Positions 1 to 11,742 of a stretch of DNA of 64,000 bases are shown piece after piece. The notes under the pieces were generated by a model. The model was not told where the DNA came from. It did not search any database and was given only the letters and a program-made list of their open reading frames with translations. Each line of letters opens with the position of its first letter. The first letter of the stretch is position 1. The position numbers were made by a program, and so were the translations under genes. Source of the stretch: Termitomyces sp. T153. Its lineage: Eukaryota; Basidiomycota; Agaricomycetes; Agaricales; Lyophyllaceae. The DNA lies in NCBI GenBank assembly GCA_018296165.2, contig JACKQL020000119.1, forward strand, positions 1 to 64,000, read 5' to 3'.

Positions 1-1912
1 ACTGGGTCTCCAAATTATCTGTGTAGGTTAATGAGTTTTCATTCAATAAAAAACCTTTTTCTATATCTTCTCAAAATGGGCATGTTGCATCTTGTGTTGT
101 GCAATGTCCAATACCACCCCCAGTAAATCAAACAAAGGTATCTCTGCCCACAAACCTAAAATTGAATGAGTAATCAATAAAAAAAGGAATAATTTATTAA
201 CAAATCCAAAAGCATCTTCTCCTTCAACAGAACCAATTTGATAGCAATGCTTGGCAGCAAATCCAGACTTGGCATCATCATCAACTCCATACCACCAACC
301 CCTAGGGACTCCACTCACTAGAACTCCTGCCCACTCTCATTGAGCTGTATCAGTGCATGAAAGATCTTCACAATCCTGAAGTACCAATAGGGGTGAACAT
401 CATTGTCTGCAACAACCATTACATCTGATTGCTATTGTGGATTGAGAGTGTCTTGGTCATGTCAATTGTCATAGGTTGTGTAGTTGATGCATAGAGTTTT
501 GTGTTCATATATCATGTTGTCCCTGATAATGAGTTTTCCATGATTTTGATCTGTGATTGCAGTGTTAGAAGGAAGTAAGCATATCAAGAGGTGCTCATTT
601 AATTTATATTTCAAGTTCTAATGATCTTTATCAATTCTTAGCTTAGATTGATACACTGTCTAGGCTTACCATAATAGCTGAATCCTTCTCATGATCCTAT
701 ATCCATTGAAAGAGATTCAATGGTGTCTTTTTGGTCTTGGAGATATAGTGATGTTCTTCTGGATTAGTAGGTGGAAGCTCTTCATCCTCAATAGTCTCTT
801 GAATAGCCTGTTCTATTGCCCTTGATCATGCTCCATAATGCTCTTGCTGTGCAATTTGTCCCTCCAATTGATTTTTATTTGTTCAAGCATAAAATGCCTT
901 GATACACTTATGCTCTTGTTCACCCTGATATTATTGGATCAATATACTCTATAAGAAGCAGTGAAATAACTTACAATCTGAGTTGAGTATGAGTCTGTAG
1001 TGCCAAAGTGTTGTATTGAATTAGGATAGTGCACAATTGAATAAATTTTTGAAGTGTTAAGATTCAAAACCCACTTGTTACATGAAGATTTAGTTGATTC
1101 AGATTTTGAAGGCTTTATCTTTCCTGATTTCTTTGCTGCTACAGCTGCTTTTCCTTTTTGGCATGATGATGCCTCAGCTTCTTTAAGTCTTTCCTTGGTT
1201 TCAAAGTATGGGCACACTTCAGTGGAAAAGACATGAAGATGCTGAGTCAAGCTAGTTGTAAGACCATGAAATATATCAAGTGACCAGTCTGTATGCAGGC
1301 ACATTTTTGCAGATGCATGCTAAGCAGCTATAACAAATGTTAAATCTTGAACTTTTTTGTTAATTGCTGGGCTTGTTTTTTGAAAAAGTCCTTCAAAGCA
1401 TGGGCCAGCATTCTGTTAGAAGGATTATTGACTCAAAATATGTATTTACTTGAGTAGATAGCTATACCTGAAGAAGATCTTCAAAGTCTCTTGCTGCAAA
1501 ACTTTGCATAGCTGATACATCATTCTGGAATTTACAAATAGTTGAGTGTCCAAATGGTGAGATTTGACAATATCTGGTATATAATCTAAAAGCTCATTTT
1601 GCTTAACAAGTGTATAAACATACCTGCAATTCAATTCTGCAATATGATTTGGCCCATATGTATGCAGCATTCAAATCAAATGTTCAAATACACTTTTTCA
1701 GATACCAATCTCAAGCTCATGCATCAAATCATGTACAAAGAGATCAAAATAGTTTGAGGAACAAAATCTGGCTGAGCCTGGCTGTTTTTATGGGAAAAGG
1801 GAGAAGAGGGTACTTGGAAGGATGAACTCATTGATGGGCAGCTTGAATGAATGAAAGGTTGCCTGGGCCTCAGCTTAGCAAGACTCTGACACATGATGAT
1901 TATGTTGGTCAT
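1..1912 (-). pseudogene. Plavaka/CACTA-like transposon protein, C-terminal part, degenerate
   Basis: Minus-strand reading gives the C-terminal portion of a large protein family seen in Agaricomycete transposons. Pieces in order from high to low coordinate: a leucine-rich segment followed by LHTDWSLD and an Ala/Lys-rich stretch (about 1304-1050), then HYPNSIQHFGTTDSYSTQ (about 1030-975), a segment resembling GE-EH..KAFYA.TNKNQ (about 890-830), and finally RGWWYGVDDDAKSGF followed by EDAFGF (about 305-200). These match my memory of the conserved order in the family. Stop codons and frameshifts interrupt it, and the gene runs off the left edge. DDE catalytic residues are not visible here. Family naming (Plavaka, a CACTA relative) is from memory; transposon origin is more certain than the exact family. 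Confidence 0.6.
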
Positions 1913-2049
1913 ACCAGTTTATTTGCATCTCTTTAACTCATTATCTCTACTTTATCAGCACCATGCCATGCTTATTGTTACATTGTAAGAGTGCCAATCA
2001 TGGGGAACAGATGAGCTGAGACAAATTTATTTTGGCTCTCAAGTGAGGT

Positions 2050-3850
2050 ATTGGGCCTGGAGTTCAGCATGGCAAAGAACTGTAAGTACATTTCTATTGG
2101 TCAAGATATAATTCAAAAACAGCTTATTATACTATAGAATGGGACCTTTGGCATCTTTTCATCATGTCAGAAAGCTTATACTGCAATTAGTGAACCCCTT
2201 CCTGGAGCTGGACACAGTTTTTACCTATGGGCTCATTGTAGAAGGACTGCTTAACACTTTGAATGCTGATGAGGCATCAGAGGACACTGCAAAGTGAGTA
2301 AACATTGACCATATGCATTAAAAAACTGATTATATGCCCTTATCTATATCTCAGAGAAGCCTCAGGTAGATAAAGATCTTGCCAGACCCACATCAATGCA
2401 TTCTGTGCTATTCTGCAGCTTGACTCAGGCATTGAGAAGATTTTGAAGAGGCTGTCCAAGATGATGGAAGAAGATGAGTATCATGAGAGTCTCTTATGAG
2501 AGTTTGTCCAAGTTGTGCATACTTTTGTATTCTTTCATCATATCATGTACTAACTTTTATCAGTTTGTCAAAGGATCCACTGCTGCACATACAACAGACA
2601 CTTGTAAAATTAAAGACAATGTCTCTTGGCTCTTACAAGATTCTGGCCTTCACTACCTGTTCTCAGAGCTCACTCAATTCCCTTGTGATAAATCAGCATG
2701 TGGATTCAAACATAATGACACTGGTCTTCTCTTATGCCCAGCATGCAAGACTTATCCATATAATGACATGTAGGTGCTTGATTTCATCTTGACAGTGATT
2801 GATTATATGCTTCAGGTATTGTTACTGATTGCACAAGGGAGACATTGAAGTGATGGCACATGATTTTCCTTTATTTCTCTATGATGCAATGAAGTGCTTC
2901 AAGACATGCACTGATGGACTGTCTGAGGATGCTGTGGCCAATGTCAGCAAGAAAGACAAGATTCTACTTGGCCTTTGCTGAGGGCCCCTCCTAATCAATG
3001 TAAGTTGTTTATAACCTCATGCACTTTACTAAAAATCTTTAGAAGGCCTGCTATCACATGTTTTTTGGCTTAGGGATTGAGTGTGCTGACAAACACACCA
3101 CAAAAAAGCCAATCACCTCAAAATTCAGTATCACTGCCATTACACCTGAGTTGATCACATATACAGCATGTCAGGCAAGTCAAATGTTTGTTATGCTGTA
3201 CTGTTTCTTACATTTGATACTAGCTTCAATTTGCACTCAGTTCTGTATCTCAATGGGGCATGCAAGACTGCCTCTTCTTGACATTAGACTTTTACAAGAA
3301 TATTCTTACTCTGTTCTATCCATCAACCCTATAGGCAAGAATGACTCTTATTTATTAGAATGAGTACATATATCAGCATCTCATAATACAGCTTCTATTG
3401 ACATGAAATCCATAGAATGTTCTTCAGTGAGGATGGAACCATTTGATTAAACTGCAAACAGCCCCCTCCTCCACCAAACTCAAGTAGTGATATGGTGTGC
3501 CTCACTTGGTGTGAGTCAGAATGTGAACATAAATGTAAAGAAGAGGCAGGTCATGTGAGCAGAGAAAAACAGTGGCAGTGGCATGAGAAAGAATGACAAC
3601 AGGCATGTGAAGAAAAAAAGAGCAATTAGAGCACAAGAGGCAGCAGATGAGGAAGTGCAGTGCCACAGCTCTTGATATGCAAATTGGCTATCCAACAAAA
3701 TCTCCTCAAATTGAAGGTTTGGACTCAGGTGATGAAATTATCACTGACCTAGAAGCTGATGAAGAAGAGCAACAATATTCTGATGAAGAAGAGTGAAAGG
3801 ATTCTGATGAGGACAAGGAACAAGGATCTGACAAGAGTGAGCTATTGTAG
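2050..3850 (+). pseudogene. DUF6698-like fungal protein relic
   Basis: Three separated blocks fit the order of an Agaricomycete domain of unknown function I know as DUF6698: CGFKHNDTGLLLCPA (about 2697-2741), GDIEVMAHDFPLFLYD (about 2840-2887), and ITAITPELITYTACQ (about 3131-3175). A Glu/Asp/Ser-rich tail follows at about 3730-3848 before a stop. In-frame stops and frame changes break it, and CpG is nearly absent, so it is probably dead. Function of the family is unknown; copies are often scattered near transposons. Family assignment is from memory and moderately sure. Confidence 0.45.
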
Positions 3851-3859
3851 GTTCATTTG

Positions 3860-4750
3860 ATGTTCTCATTTATTCTGCTTGTGTTCAATAACCTTGTTGC
3901 TATGTTTTCATGTTTATGTTTTCATGTTGCTATGTTATCATTATGTATATTGTCTGAGCTTATGGACTTATTACATCACTTTGTTGTACTACTAACAGTG
4001 ATTCTATTATTTAATGGTACAATACAAAAATTGAATGTTGTCTTAAGTTTGATATTTTCTGAATAGTATTATGATTCAGGCCAGGTCATAATCTTTGGCC
4101 TTTATTACATCCCTCAAGAGTTAAATATCTATTGAAGGTCTAAGTATTTATCCTTAAAAACAATCCATGCCCTGAATAATTACAAAATAATAACAGAGTT
4201 GTCACATTGAGGTGAAGAATATCATTCAAATCTCTGAATGTCTCCAATCTGTGAATTTTGGACAAATTGTAAAGAGGAATGATATTTGTAACTTAAGATT
4301 ATTTCTAATTATCCAAAACTAACATGCAGAACATGGTATTACAACAAGAGTCCAATGTTACTCCTCCAAGATCCTATGAGTCCCCTGATTTGTCCATATT
4401 TCCTCAGAGCCTTTTTTGTGATGGCATAGAACAAAGATCACACACTGATGGCTGACAAGTGGCTGTGCTTAGTAGGTCCAGCTACCTGCCTACCCAAGCA
4501 TCTATTCTTGCAAAACTTCCCTGAACCCCTCCAGAAAAACAATGTTCTCTATGACAAACTGACTTAGAAAATTCATAACTTGCATCAGAAAAACTTACGA
4601 AGTAAGGAAAAACAGTAGAAAAAGAAGATGGGGGAGAAAGGGCCAAAGCTAGGCAGGAATAGTGCCAAAGACAAGCTTATGGCAGACTGGCCTATTGCAT
4701 ACCCAATTAACCACAAAAACATGCAAATATGCCATGGTCCATGCACAGAC
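3860..4750. other. no gene seen; AT-rich repeat DNA
   Basis: Only short open frames lacking recognisable domains. It lies between the DUF6698-like relic and the Ty3/Gypsy element and may include part of a 5' LTR, whose borders I could not fix. Confidence 0.5.
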
Positions 4751-4757
4751 CATGCAC

Positions 4758-4766
4758 TATAAAAGG
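4758..4766 (+). promoter_or_regulatory. TATA box, possible LTR promoter
   Basis: TATAAAAGG sits about 1.1 kb upstream of the gag-like frame, with AATAAA-type signals following around 4943-4950. This order (TATA, then polyadenylation-like signal, then leader and gag) is what a 5' LTR would show, but no matching 3' LTR was identified, so the call is tentative. Confidence 0.35.
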
Positions 4767-5790
4767 GGAGGGATTTTGAGGGGAAAAGTAGGCATTCTAT
4801 GTACCACAGCTTAGATAACTCCAGGGAGTGGTGATCTTAGGCTCACAAGTATAATAGAAGCTTCAGGTTTATTATTTTATTTGAAATATTTCAATTGAAC
4901 CCTGTTTAATAAGTCTGACCCAGTCTTTCTTGTGAACCAAATCAAATAAAATCTCATTCATTTTCTATGTTCTATTGAGTTGGGTTGATGTAACTAAAGG
5001 CCCAAGCATCTTTGTGAATCAGAAATCTTGCTGAGTTTGAAAAACACAGCTGAACTCTTGAAATTGCATCATCTGGAGCCCACTGCAAGTCAGCTTTGTT
5101 GCACAAAACTCATTTTTGGATCTCTGTAAGGAGTCCAAAGAAACATTAGTTTCACACCACCTGGGTCTTGGTCCAAAATACCTGAAGTTATTACATTTAA
5201 GGTGAAAAACTCTGTTGTATTAAGGATCAGAGAAACTTGGACCAATAGCAGTGGTTCAAAGTCCTTTTTGCCTGACCCTGAAACCTTGTTTAGAAGAAGA
5301 AAGCTTTGGACTAAGAAAGCAATTTCAAGTTCACCAAAAGAACTGTGCCCTACTACTCAACCAGTTTCTACTACTGTCAGGGGATGTCCTATTCTCCCTC
5401 CTTATGGTTTTCCTTTATTCCCCTTCATTTTTTTTGTCTGCTGGTCCCAGTTTGAGCCCTCAGGCTGCACCAATTCTCTGTCCATAATTCTGACAAGTGT
5501 TGCCCCTTCCACATGGCCTCTCACCAGACCCCTGGATTGTTTCCTGTATTCCAGGCCTACCACTCATTTTAGGCCTCCCATCTTTAGACCACAAGTACTT
5601 TCAACCAAGGGCTATTTTTTGGTCATATTGGTATGTGGTCACATGCCAGGAGTCTGGAGATTGAGGCCATGTACAATGGATTTCCACTTTGTGATCAGAC
5701 TCTGGATTTGGTTGTTGTTGGGTGTTTTTTCCAGAAGCTCTAGAGTAGATTTTCCAAAACACTGGCATTAGAAATCTTAGACTTGTTCTC

Positions 5791-5875
5791 TTTGGATCTC
5801 CCTCTGCCAGGTGAGTAGTTAGAACCCTAGTACTTCTTGTGGATGCTGAATAGACTTTGGATCTCCCTCTGCCAG
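5791..5875 (+). repeat. 20-bp direct repeat before gag
   Basis: TTTGGATCTCCCTCTGCCAG occurs at 5791-5810 and again at 5856-5875, exactly 65 bases apart, just upstream of the gag-like reading frame. It may be a leader duplication. Confidence 0.8.
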
Positions 5876-5928
5876 TTGTGTGATTGAGCCACAGCCTTCA
5901 GAGGTCACCCTTACAACTACCTTAATTA

Positions 5929-6650
5929 TGGAGCAAAACATCAAATATAAACTACCACTGCCTGATAGCAGGGATGCACCTAAGTTCAAGCACACTGAAT
6001 CCTCTGAGGTTTGTCACTTTCTACAAAGGATGATCTCTTTGTTTGAGCATGCTGGGATCCAAGGAGATAAGGAGAGGAAGAAGAGAATCTTGGAGTATGT
6101 GGATGCTCAGACTGAACAAAAATGGCTGGGCTTTGATTCCTTCAAAGATGACTATACTTGGTCTGTTTTTGAGAAAGAGATCAAGGAGTCTTATCTAGAA
6201 GCAGTAGATGACACAGGTAGTGTTGCAAACATGGACAGAATCTACAGAGAACATGCCAGACTTAGCAGGAGTGACACCACAGAGATCCATTCTTTAATAA
6301 GGAAATTTAGAGCTGAGGCTAAGAAGTTGGCTAAAGTCACTGGGAATGGGTCTCTGGTAAACAAATTTCTAGGATGCTTTACACCAGTTTTCGGAGATGT
6401 GATTGAGGAAAGGTTGATCAGGAGATATGGCCACTATAAAGACCCTGCTAGGAATAGGCACAAGAACAACAAGTATGACCTATCAGAAGTGCTGACAGTA
6501 GTGGGTACCTTGATAGATGATGCTACTGTAAGAAGCCTTAGAGAGAAGAGAGTAGAGAAAATGGAAACTAGTAGGAGGAACATTAAGGAGGAGAAAGTGG
6601 AGGATAAAATGGCTCATCTACAAGATGCTGTGGTGACCATTTGGAAATGA
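5929..6650 (+). pseudogene. Gag-like capsid protein of the Ty3/Gypsy relic
   Basis: An open frame of 240 residues from the ATG at 5929, highly charged, with the helical pattern of retrotransposon gag (LPDSRDAPKFKH near the start, then the motif W..F...I...Y). It is the longest intact part of the element. The CCHC knuckle that normally closes gag lies about 150 bases downstream, past stop codons, so the protein as encoded lacks it. The frame has survived although CpGs are gone; this may be chance or late insertion. Confidence 0.65.
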
Positions 6651-8959
6651 ATGGGGAGCATCCAGAGTACCATGCAAGCTTTGCAAGCTGGTTAGTTGGA
6701 CATGCACAATACCTTCTTAAATACCAAAGGGAGCCAGGGCATAAGGGCAGAAGGGCCTCCTACATTTCCAACTTCTAGGAGAAGTAGTGTAACTTGCTTC
6801 TATTGTTAGCAAACTGGACATAGAATCTCAGAGTGTGAAGTTATCAAGGGAGATGTACAAAAAGAATGGATCATCCTGTTGGAAGGGAGAGCCAGACTAC
6901 CTAATGGTGCTTTTTTACCTAAGGATCCTGCTGGTATATCTCATCATGCTAAATCAGTGCAGGTACATGATAAGCAAGTGAGCATGTTGATGTGCTCCTA
7001 TGCTGCCTAGTGCAATGCAGGAAACCTAAAGGGAGGGCCTAACACTAGTCACTTGATAGGGTAGCTGGCAGTAGAAAGTCAATATAGAGGGCAAGTCAGT
7101 AACTGTCCCAGAGAATGAGAGTGAACTGTGTGTGGAGTGGATGTGAAGTGAAAAGTGTTGCTATTGCTAGCCTAAGTTGCTAGACAGTAATGCAAGGTTG
7201 CTAGTGAGAGAAGGGAAAACAAATGAAGATGAAACAGTTGCTAAGGAAAAGTGAACTAAGTGGCAAATAGGGAGTGGGAAAGAGAAAGGGGAGTGACAAC
7301 AAAGAAATCAAAACAGAGGACAAATGCAAACTAGTCACTAGCCATAGTTGCTAGCATTGCTAAGTTGAAAATTATGCTAAGAGCACCCACAATTGGTACC
7401 ACACAAAGTTGAAATCAAGATCAGCAAGACTTGTTGCTAAGTCATTGTCAATAAGGAGCAAGAGAGAGAGAGAGAAAGAGGGCAAAGTGCAATCTCAAGC
7501 TGGTAAGCTTAGAGAGAGAGTGGGGGAACTGTACTCTGTTTGTTTGATGATGTGGTCTTTATGTACAAACAGTATTTATACTGTTTGTAAGTATAGTATG
7601 GGTAAGAAATAATAGTTGCTGCTAGCAACAGTGTTTGCCAAAGTGTTTATGATACATATGAGGTGTCAAGCTGTAACCAAGTGAAAAAAATAAGTGAAGT
7701 CAATGTGATGCATAAAGGTAATCAATTGCAAGAAAAGAGTGAGTCCAATGTCAATACCTGAAGAGTAAACACCATTCAAGTATGTTTGTAAGGTCAACAA
7801 GAAAAATGATAAGTAAGAAATCACATGACTGTCAATATATCCATATCAGTGGGAAAGCTGTGTTGTTGCCAAGAAAGTCACTAGCAATTGTCACTAAGAA
7901 AGGTCTTGGCCTTGTCATTCTAGACCCAAAGTCAAGACTCCACATGATATGGCTCATGATTGATAAGTCTCATGGTCACTAATATCCTGTGCAAAGGCTA
8001 TGTTGTTCCAGACCCTGGGGCTAGGCCCCACATGCTGAGTGCTGTGACTTGTGCCATGTCAAACTAATCAGCTGCTGTCTAGTCAGAAATGCCAAAAATG
8101 GTGCTCAGCAACAAGTGGGTCTTATCAATGTACTTAGGATGGCCAGAAGATGACCCTCCAGAGACAGTCACATACTCTACTTATGTAAACTCTGCTAGAG
8201 ACACAAGGGATGACATGCTAGAACACATTCAATATAAGGAGTCAGACCACTCAGGGAACTTGGAGAAAGGTTTCAATAAAATGGCTGAGATGCTCAGTGT
8301 GTTGGTCAACACAAGGAACACAGCTAGTTCTGAAGGACAAAAATCTTCCTCTAAGGATTTTTTAAATAACTCAATGAAGGCAATTAGGAAATAGGCATCT
8401 CAACCAGGAGTATTCTCATTGCCAGAGAGAACCCCTGAAAAACCCTGGAAAGAAAAGCTAACTCTGGTGATTCCACCTAGAGTTGCACCAAAACTGGACC
8501 TACCTTTTAAGAAGGTTCCAGCCCTCAATAAGGGACCAGACTTGCCAGTGCAGGACACTGTTAAAAGTTCCTTAACAGGAACAAGAAGGAGTGGGATAGG
8601 ACCATCGATAGGCTCTGGGAGGCTACTGTACCTTTCAGTACTGGAGAACTGTTAGATGTGGCTCCTGGATTAAGAGAAGCAATGATACAAAAATTGACTC
8701 TCAAATCAGGGACTAAGTCTAGGGATTCCAATATCACAAAGGTAGAAGCTCAACAGCAGACTGTAAGGGAGAAGAAACCACCTGGCAAGGTAAATGTCAG
8801 TGACCTACCAATGGCAACCTATTTCATTGCAGATGGGACACAAAATGGATTGCCTACCAGTGCAGTAGTGCATCAGGATTATGTAGCCACTTACTTGGAA
8901 AATATCCCTCAAGGAGAAAAGCCAGTAGTGGTGTATGTGGCTAGAGATTTGCAAGTGTT

Positions 8960-9345
8960 GAGATCCTTGACCCCATTGTCAATCAAGGGGGCAGGTAGAG
9001 ACAATTCTAGATAGTGGTTCTCAAATAGTCTGTATGGCACTAGATGAGGCACTTCATTTAGGATTGGCTTGGGATCCAGACATATGCTTGAGAATGGAGA
9101 GTGCCAATAGTCAAGTGGATACATCAGTTGGATCAGCCAAAAATGTGCCATTTACTTTTGCTGAAGGCTTCACCATTTACTTGCAAGTGCACATCTTTGT
9201 CAAGCCAGCTTATACTGTCTTGCTGGGTTGTCCTTTTGACACACTGACAGAAAGCAACATACAAAATCTTCAAAATGGCAGTGCCATCAAACTGATCACT
9301 GAACAGCCCTGCCCACTCTTCAGAGAGGGAAGGTGCCAAAGGTAG
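8960..9345 (+). pseudogene. retropepsin-like aspartic protease remnant
   Basis: The catalytic triplet appears as ILDSGSQIVCM (about 8997-9035), followed by a beta-rich stretch and VLLGCPFD (about 9220-9243), the usual C-terminal hydrophobic-Gly-x-P/D motif of retropepsins. Asp and Gly are kept (DSG). A frame shift separates the flanking segments from upstream gag and downstream reverse transcriptase. Confidence 0.6.
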
Positions 9346-9839
9346 GTGTTGGAGGAGATAATGATCCAAAATTTTAAATCTCAATGACCTGGTCAGTGAC
9401 CAGGGAGAGGTAGCAGTAAGAATGGAGAAAAGGAGAATGGTGAAGTAGTGGTGACTGGATACACTATAAGTAATAGTTGATTCAAGAACCAGGAGTTGAG
9501 AGATGTGTATCTGCAGGCCTTTGCTGCAGAGGGAGGTGTTGGAGCAAGAGATGAGAAGACATTGTCAGCCTATCTAAATGGGCAGCTGTGTCAGATACCA
9601 GAGAAGTTGGAGGAGATCTTAGTACAGCAGGAAAGCCTAGATTTAGAAGCAGGTGTGGGGGAAACTGCACAAGTATTTTCTTAAGAAATACAAACCTGTT
9701 ACTAGAAAGGTGAAACCTGTACTAGGAACCTCTCCTGAGGAGTTTAGAATTGAAAGATGCATCACTGGAGATCCACTAGCAGACATTCCACAGTTGGACC
9801 CAAATCCACCTGACTTCAAACCCACAGGAAGGTACACTG

Positions 9840-10889
9840 TTGAGTGTAGAAAAATCATTGACCAAGTACATGGTGAAGCCAGAGGAGATGAAGGCAGTAC
9901 ATCATCTAATGATGCTGCAGAATGAAGCTTTTGCATGGGATGATTCTCAAAGAGGTAGGCTCAAGGAGGTATTCTTTCCTCCTGTGGTGATGCCAGTAAT
10001 TCCTCACACCCCCTGGGTATTGAAGAACATTCCCATTGCTCCTGGACTCAGAGATAAAATCTGCCAGATGATAAAGCAGAAAATTGAGGCAGGAGTGTAT
10101 GAGCCATCCAACTCTTCATACAGATCCCAGTGGTTCACAGTATTGAAGAAGGATGGTGAAAGTTTGAGGATAGTTCACAGCTTGGAACCTTTAAACAAAG
10201 TGACCATAGCACATTCTGGGTTGCCACCAGCAACTAAAGAGTTAGCTAGTCACTTTGCTTGCAGAGCTTGTGGAGGGATCTTTGACTTGTATGTGGGATA
10301 TGATGAGAGAGTGTTGAATGTGAGGTCTAGGGACTATACCACCTTTCAGACACCCTTTGGTGCTATGAGGCTGGTAACCTTGCCAATGGGCTGGACAAAT
10401 TCAGTACCAATCTTTTATGATGACATTACCTTCATCTTGAAAGATGAAATACCTCATGTAACTTGGCCATATTTTGATGATGTGCCAGTCAGAAGTCCAC
10501 CCACAGGTAAATTGCCAGATGGAGGATATGAGGTTATTACAGAAAATCCAGGCATCAGGAGATTTGTATGAAAACATCTGCAGAATGTAAACAGAGTGTT
10601 ACAAAGAATCAGATTTGCTGGAGGAACTTTCTCTGGGAAGAAGTCAGCAGTCTGTGCAGATGAGATTGTGGTGGTTGGACACAGGTGTTCCTATGAGGGA
10701 CAGAAACCTGAGACCAAGTGGTTTGCCATTGTTATGGGGTGGGGTGATTGCCAGTATAAGTCAGATGTCAGAGCTTTTCTAGGTACTTGTGGTACCTTTA
10801 GGATGTTCATTAAAGACTATGCTAAAGTGGCTGCACCCATCAACAAGTTGACTCAACACCACACACCATTTGTTTGGGGTGAGGAATAG
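9840..10889 (+). pseudogene. reverse transcriptase remnant
   Basis: Two frames (9840-10571 and 10596-10889) together hold most RT blocks: SQWFTVLKKDGESLRIVHS (fingers), FDLYVGYDE in place of the usual FS.LDL..GY.Q, TTFQTPFGAMRLVTLPMGWTNS (palm), YFDDVPV (catalytic Asp pair) and, in the second frame, FLGTCGTFRMFIKDYA (thumb). A stop after GIRRFV and a shift to the next frame inactivate it. The start codon is not meaningful in a pol polyprotein. Confidence 0.85.
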
Positions 10890-11310
10890 CAGTCAGCAAT
10901 GGCTCAGTTGAAGAAGTTGCCAGCTGCAAGTGCACCTATAAAACCACTTGACTATGAGTCAGGAGGGGCAGTGGTCCTATCAGCTGACACTTCTTGGATG
11001 TCAGTGGGCTTTGGAATATTCCAGGAAGCTCCAGACAATCCTAAGTAATGCACTTGTGTTAAGCTAGGATCCATCACCTTAAATGAGAGGGGACTCCATG
11101 CATTAAAATGTGGTGCTCACCTTTTTACTCACCCATATAAATACTACTCTTGCAACTGAAGGGTTTAGATGTGAACTCTCTTGTTGGGAGGAACCTGTCA
11201 GAATTTTTGTTCTTTTAGGTAAGTATTCCTCAAATACATCAAGACCAAATTTAACTCTATGCAACCACTTATCTTCTTGCCATTCATCCCCTCAGCTGAC
11301 GGATACATTT

Positions 11311-11466
11311 CAGTCACACCAGTATATGTTGTTCGACTGAGATATTACCTGTAGACGAATACAGTTATTAGCCCACAGGGGGCCAATTAATAGCAGATAA
11401 GTAAGTATAAGTAGGGAGGGAGCTCACCCTCAGTCACACCAGTATATGTTGTTCGACTGAGGGTGA
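11311..11466. repeat. 31-bp direct repeat pair with hairpin at the TE/gene boundary
   Basis: A 31-bp sequence starting CAGTCACACCAGTATATG is found at 11311-11341 and 11431-11461, 120 bases apart. In the second copy the ends extend into a perfect 12-bp inverted repeat, TCACCCTCAGTC (11424-11435) with its complement at 11455-11466, around a 19-base loop; the first copy keeps only a short stem. The pair sits where CpG-poor DNA turns to normal DNA, so it could be a scar or terminal structure of a small element. Confidence 0.8.
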
Positions 11467-11742
11467 CTGTCCTGTGTATGTGAAATAAAAGAAGCAAACA
11501 ATTAGAGTTTACGGCAAAGACTAGCAAATACCGATCGTGTGGCTACCGGAGCCAAGAGTGAAGAAAAGACAAAAAAATGTTCTAGACATATCGCGTAAGC
11601 CATGGTATGACGTATTGGAGACATTGCTCAACATTTTTCATCTTAAGGATATTCAAACTGTTGGTCTCCAATGACTGGGAAGAACGTTGGTACTAAGTCT
11701 ATCTTTGGAGCCGACCGACTAATTAGAAGATGGTGGCACCAC

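Larger units (their letters stand above)
5880..11105 (+). mobile_element. decayed Ty3/Gypsy retrotransposon internal region
   Basis: Domains appear in gag-pol order on one strand: gag-like frame (5929-6650); a CCHC zinc knuckle at about 6792-6834 (CFYC, then TGH, then C) interrupted by a TAG; a retropepsin-like protease with LDSGS at about 9000; reverse transcriptase (about 9840-10880) with its catalytic YFDD at about 10470-10482; and an RNase H start, SADTSWMSVGFG, at about 10981. Multiple stops and frameshifts split pol. No integrase or chromodomain follows: homology stops at about 11,105, so the 3' part is deleted. The protease-RT-RNase H order fits Ty3/Gypsy rather than Copia, where integrase precedes RT. 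Confidence 0.85.
1..11290. repeat. CpG-depleted, AT-rich transposon block
   Basis: By eye this stretch contains only a handful of CG dinucleotides (for example near 4597, 6391 and 8605), whereas CG is common immediately right of 11,290. Long stretches hold no intact gene and all recognisable coding remnants are transposon-like. Such composition is what long-term cytosine methylation followed by deamination leaves in basidiomycete repeats; that cause is inferred. The right edge is sharp, close to a 31-bp direct repeat pair. Confidence 0.85.

Noticed and set aside
5202..5771. 189-codon plus-strand frame upstream of gag
   Set aside because: No domain, CpG-depleted and within the leader of the retrotransposon; probably open by chance because of low stop frequency in this composition.
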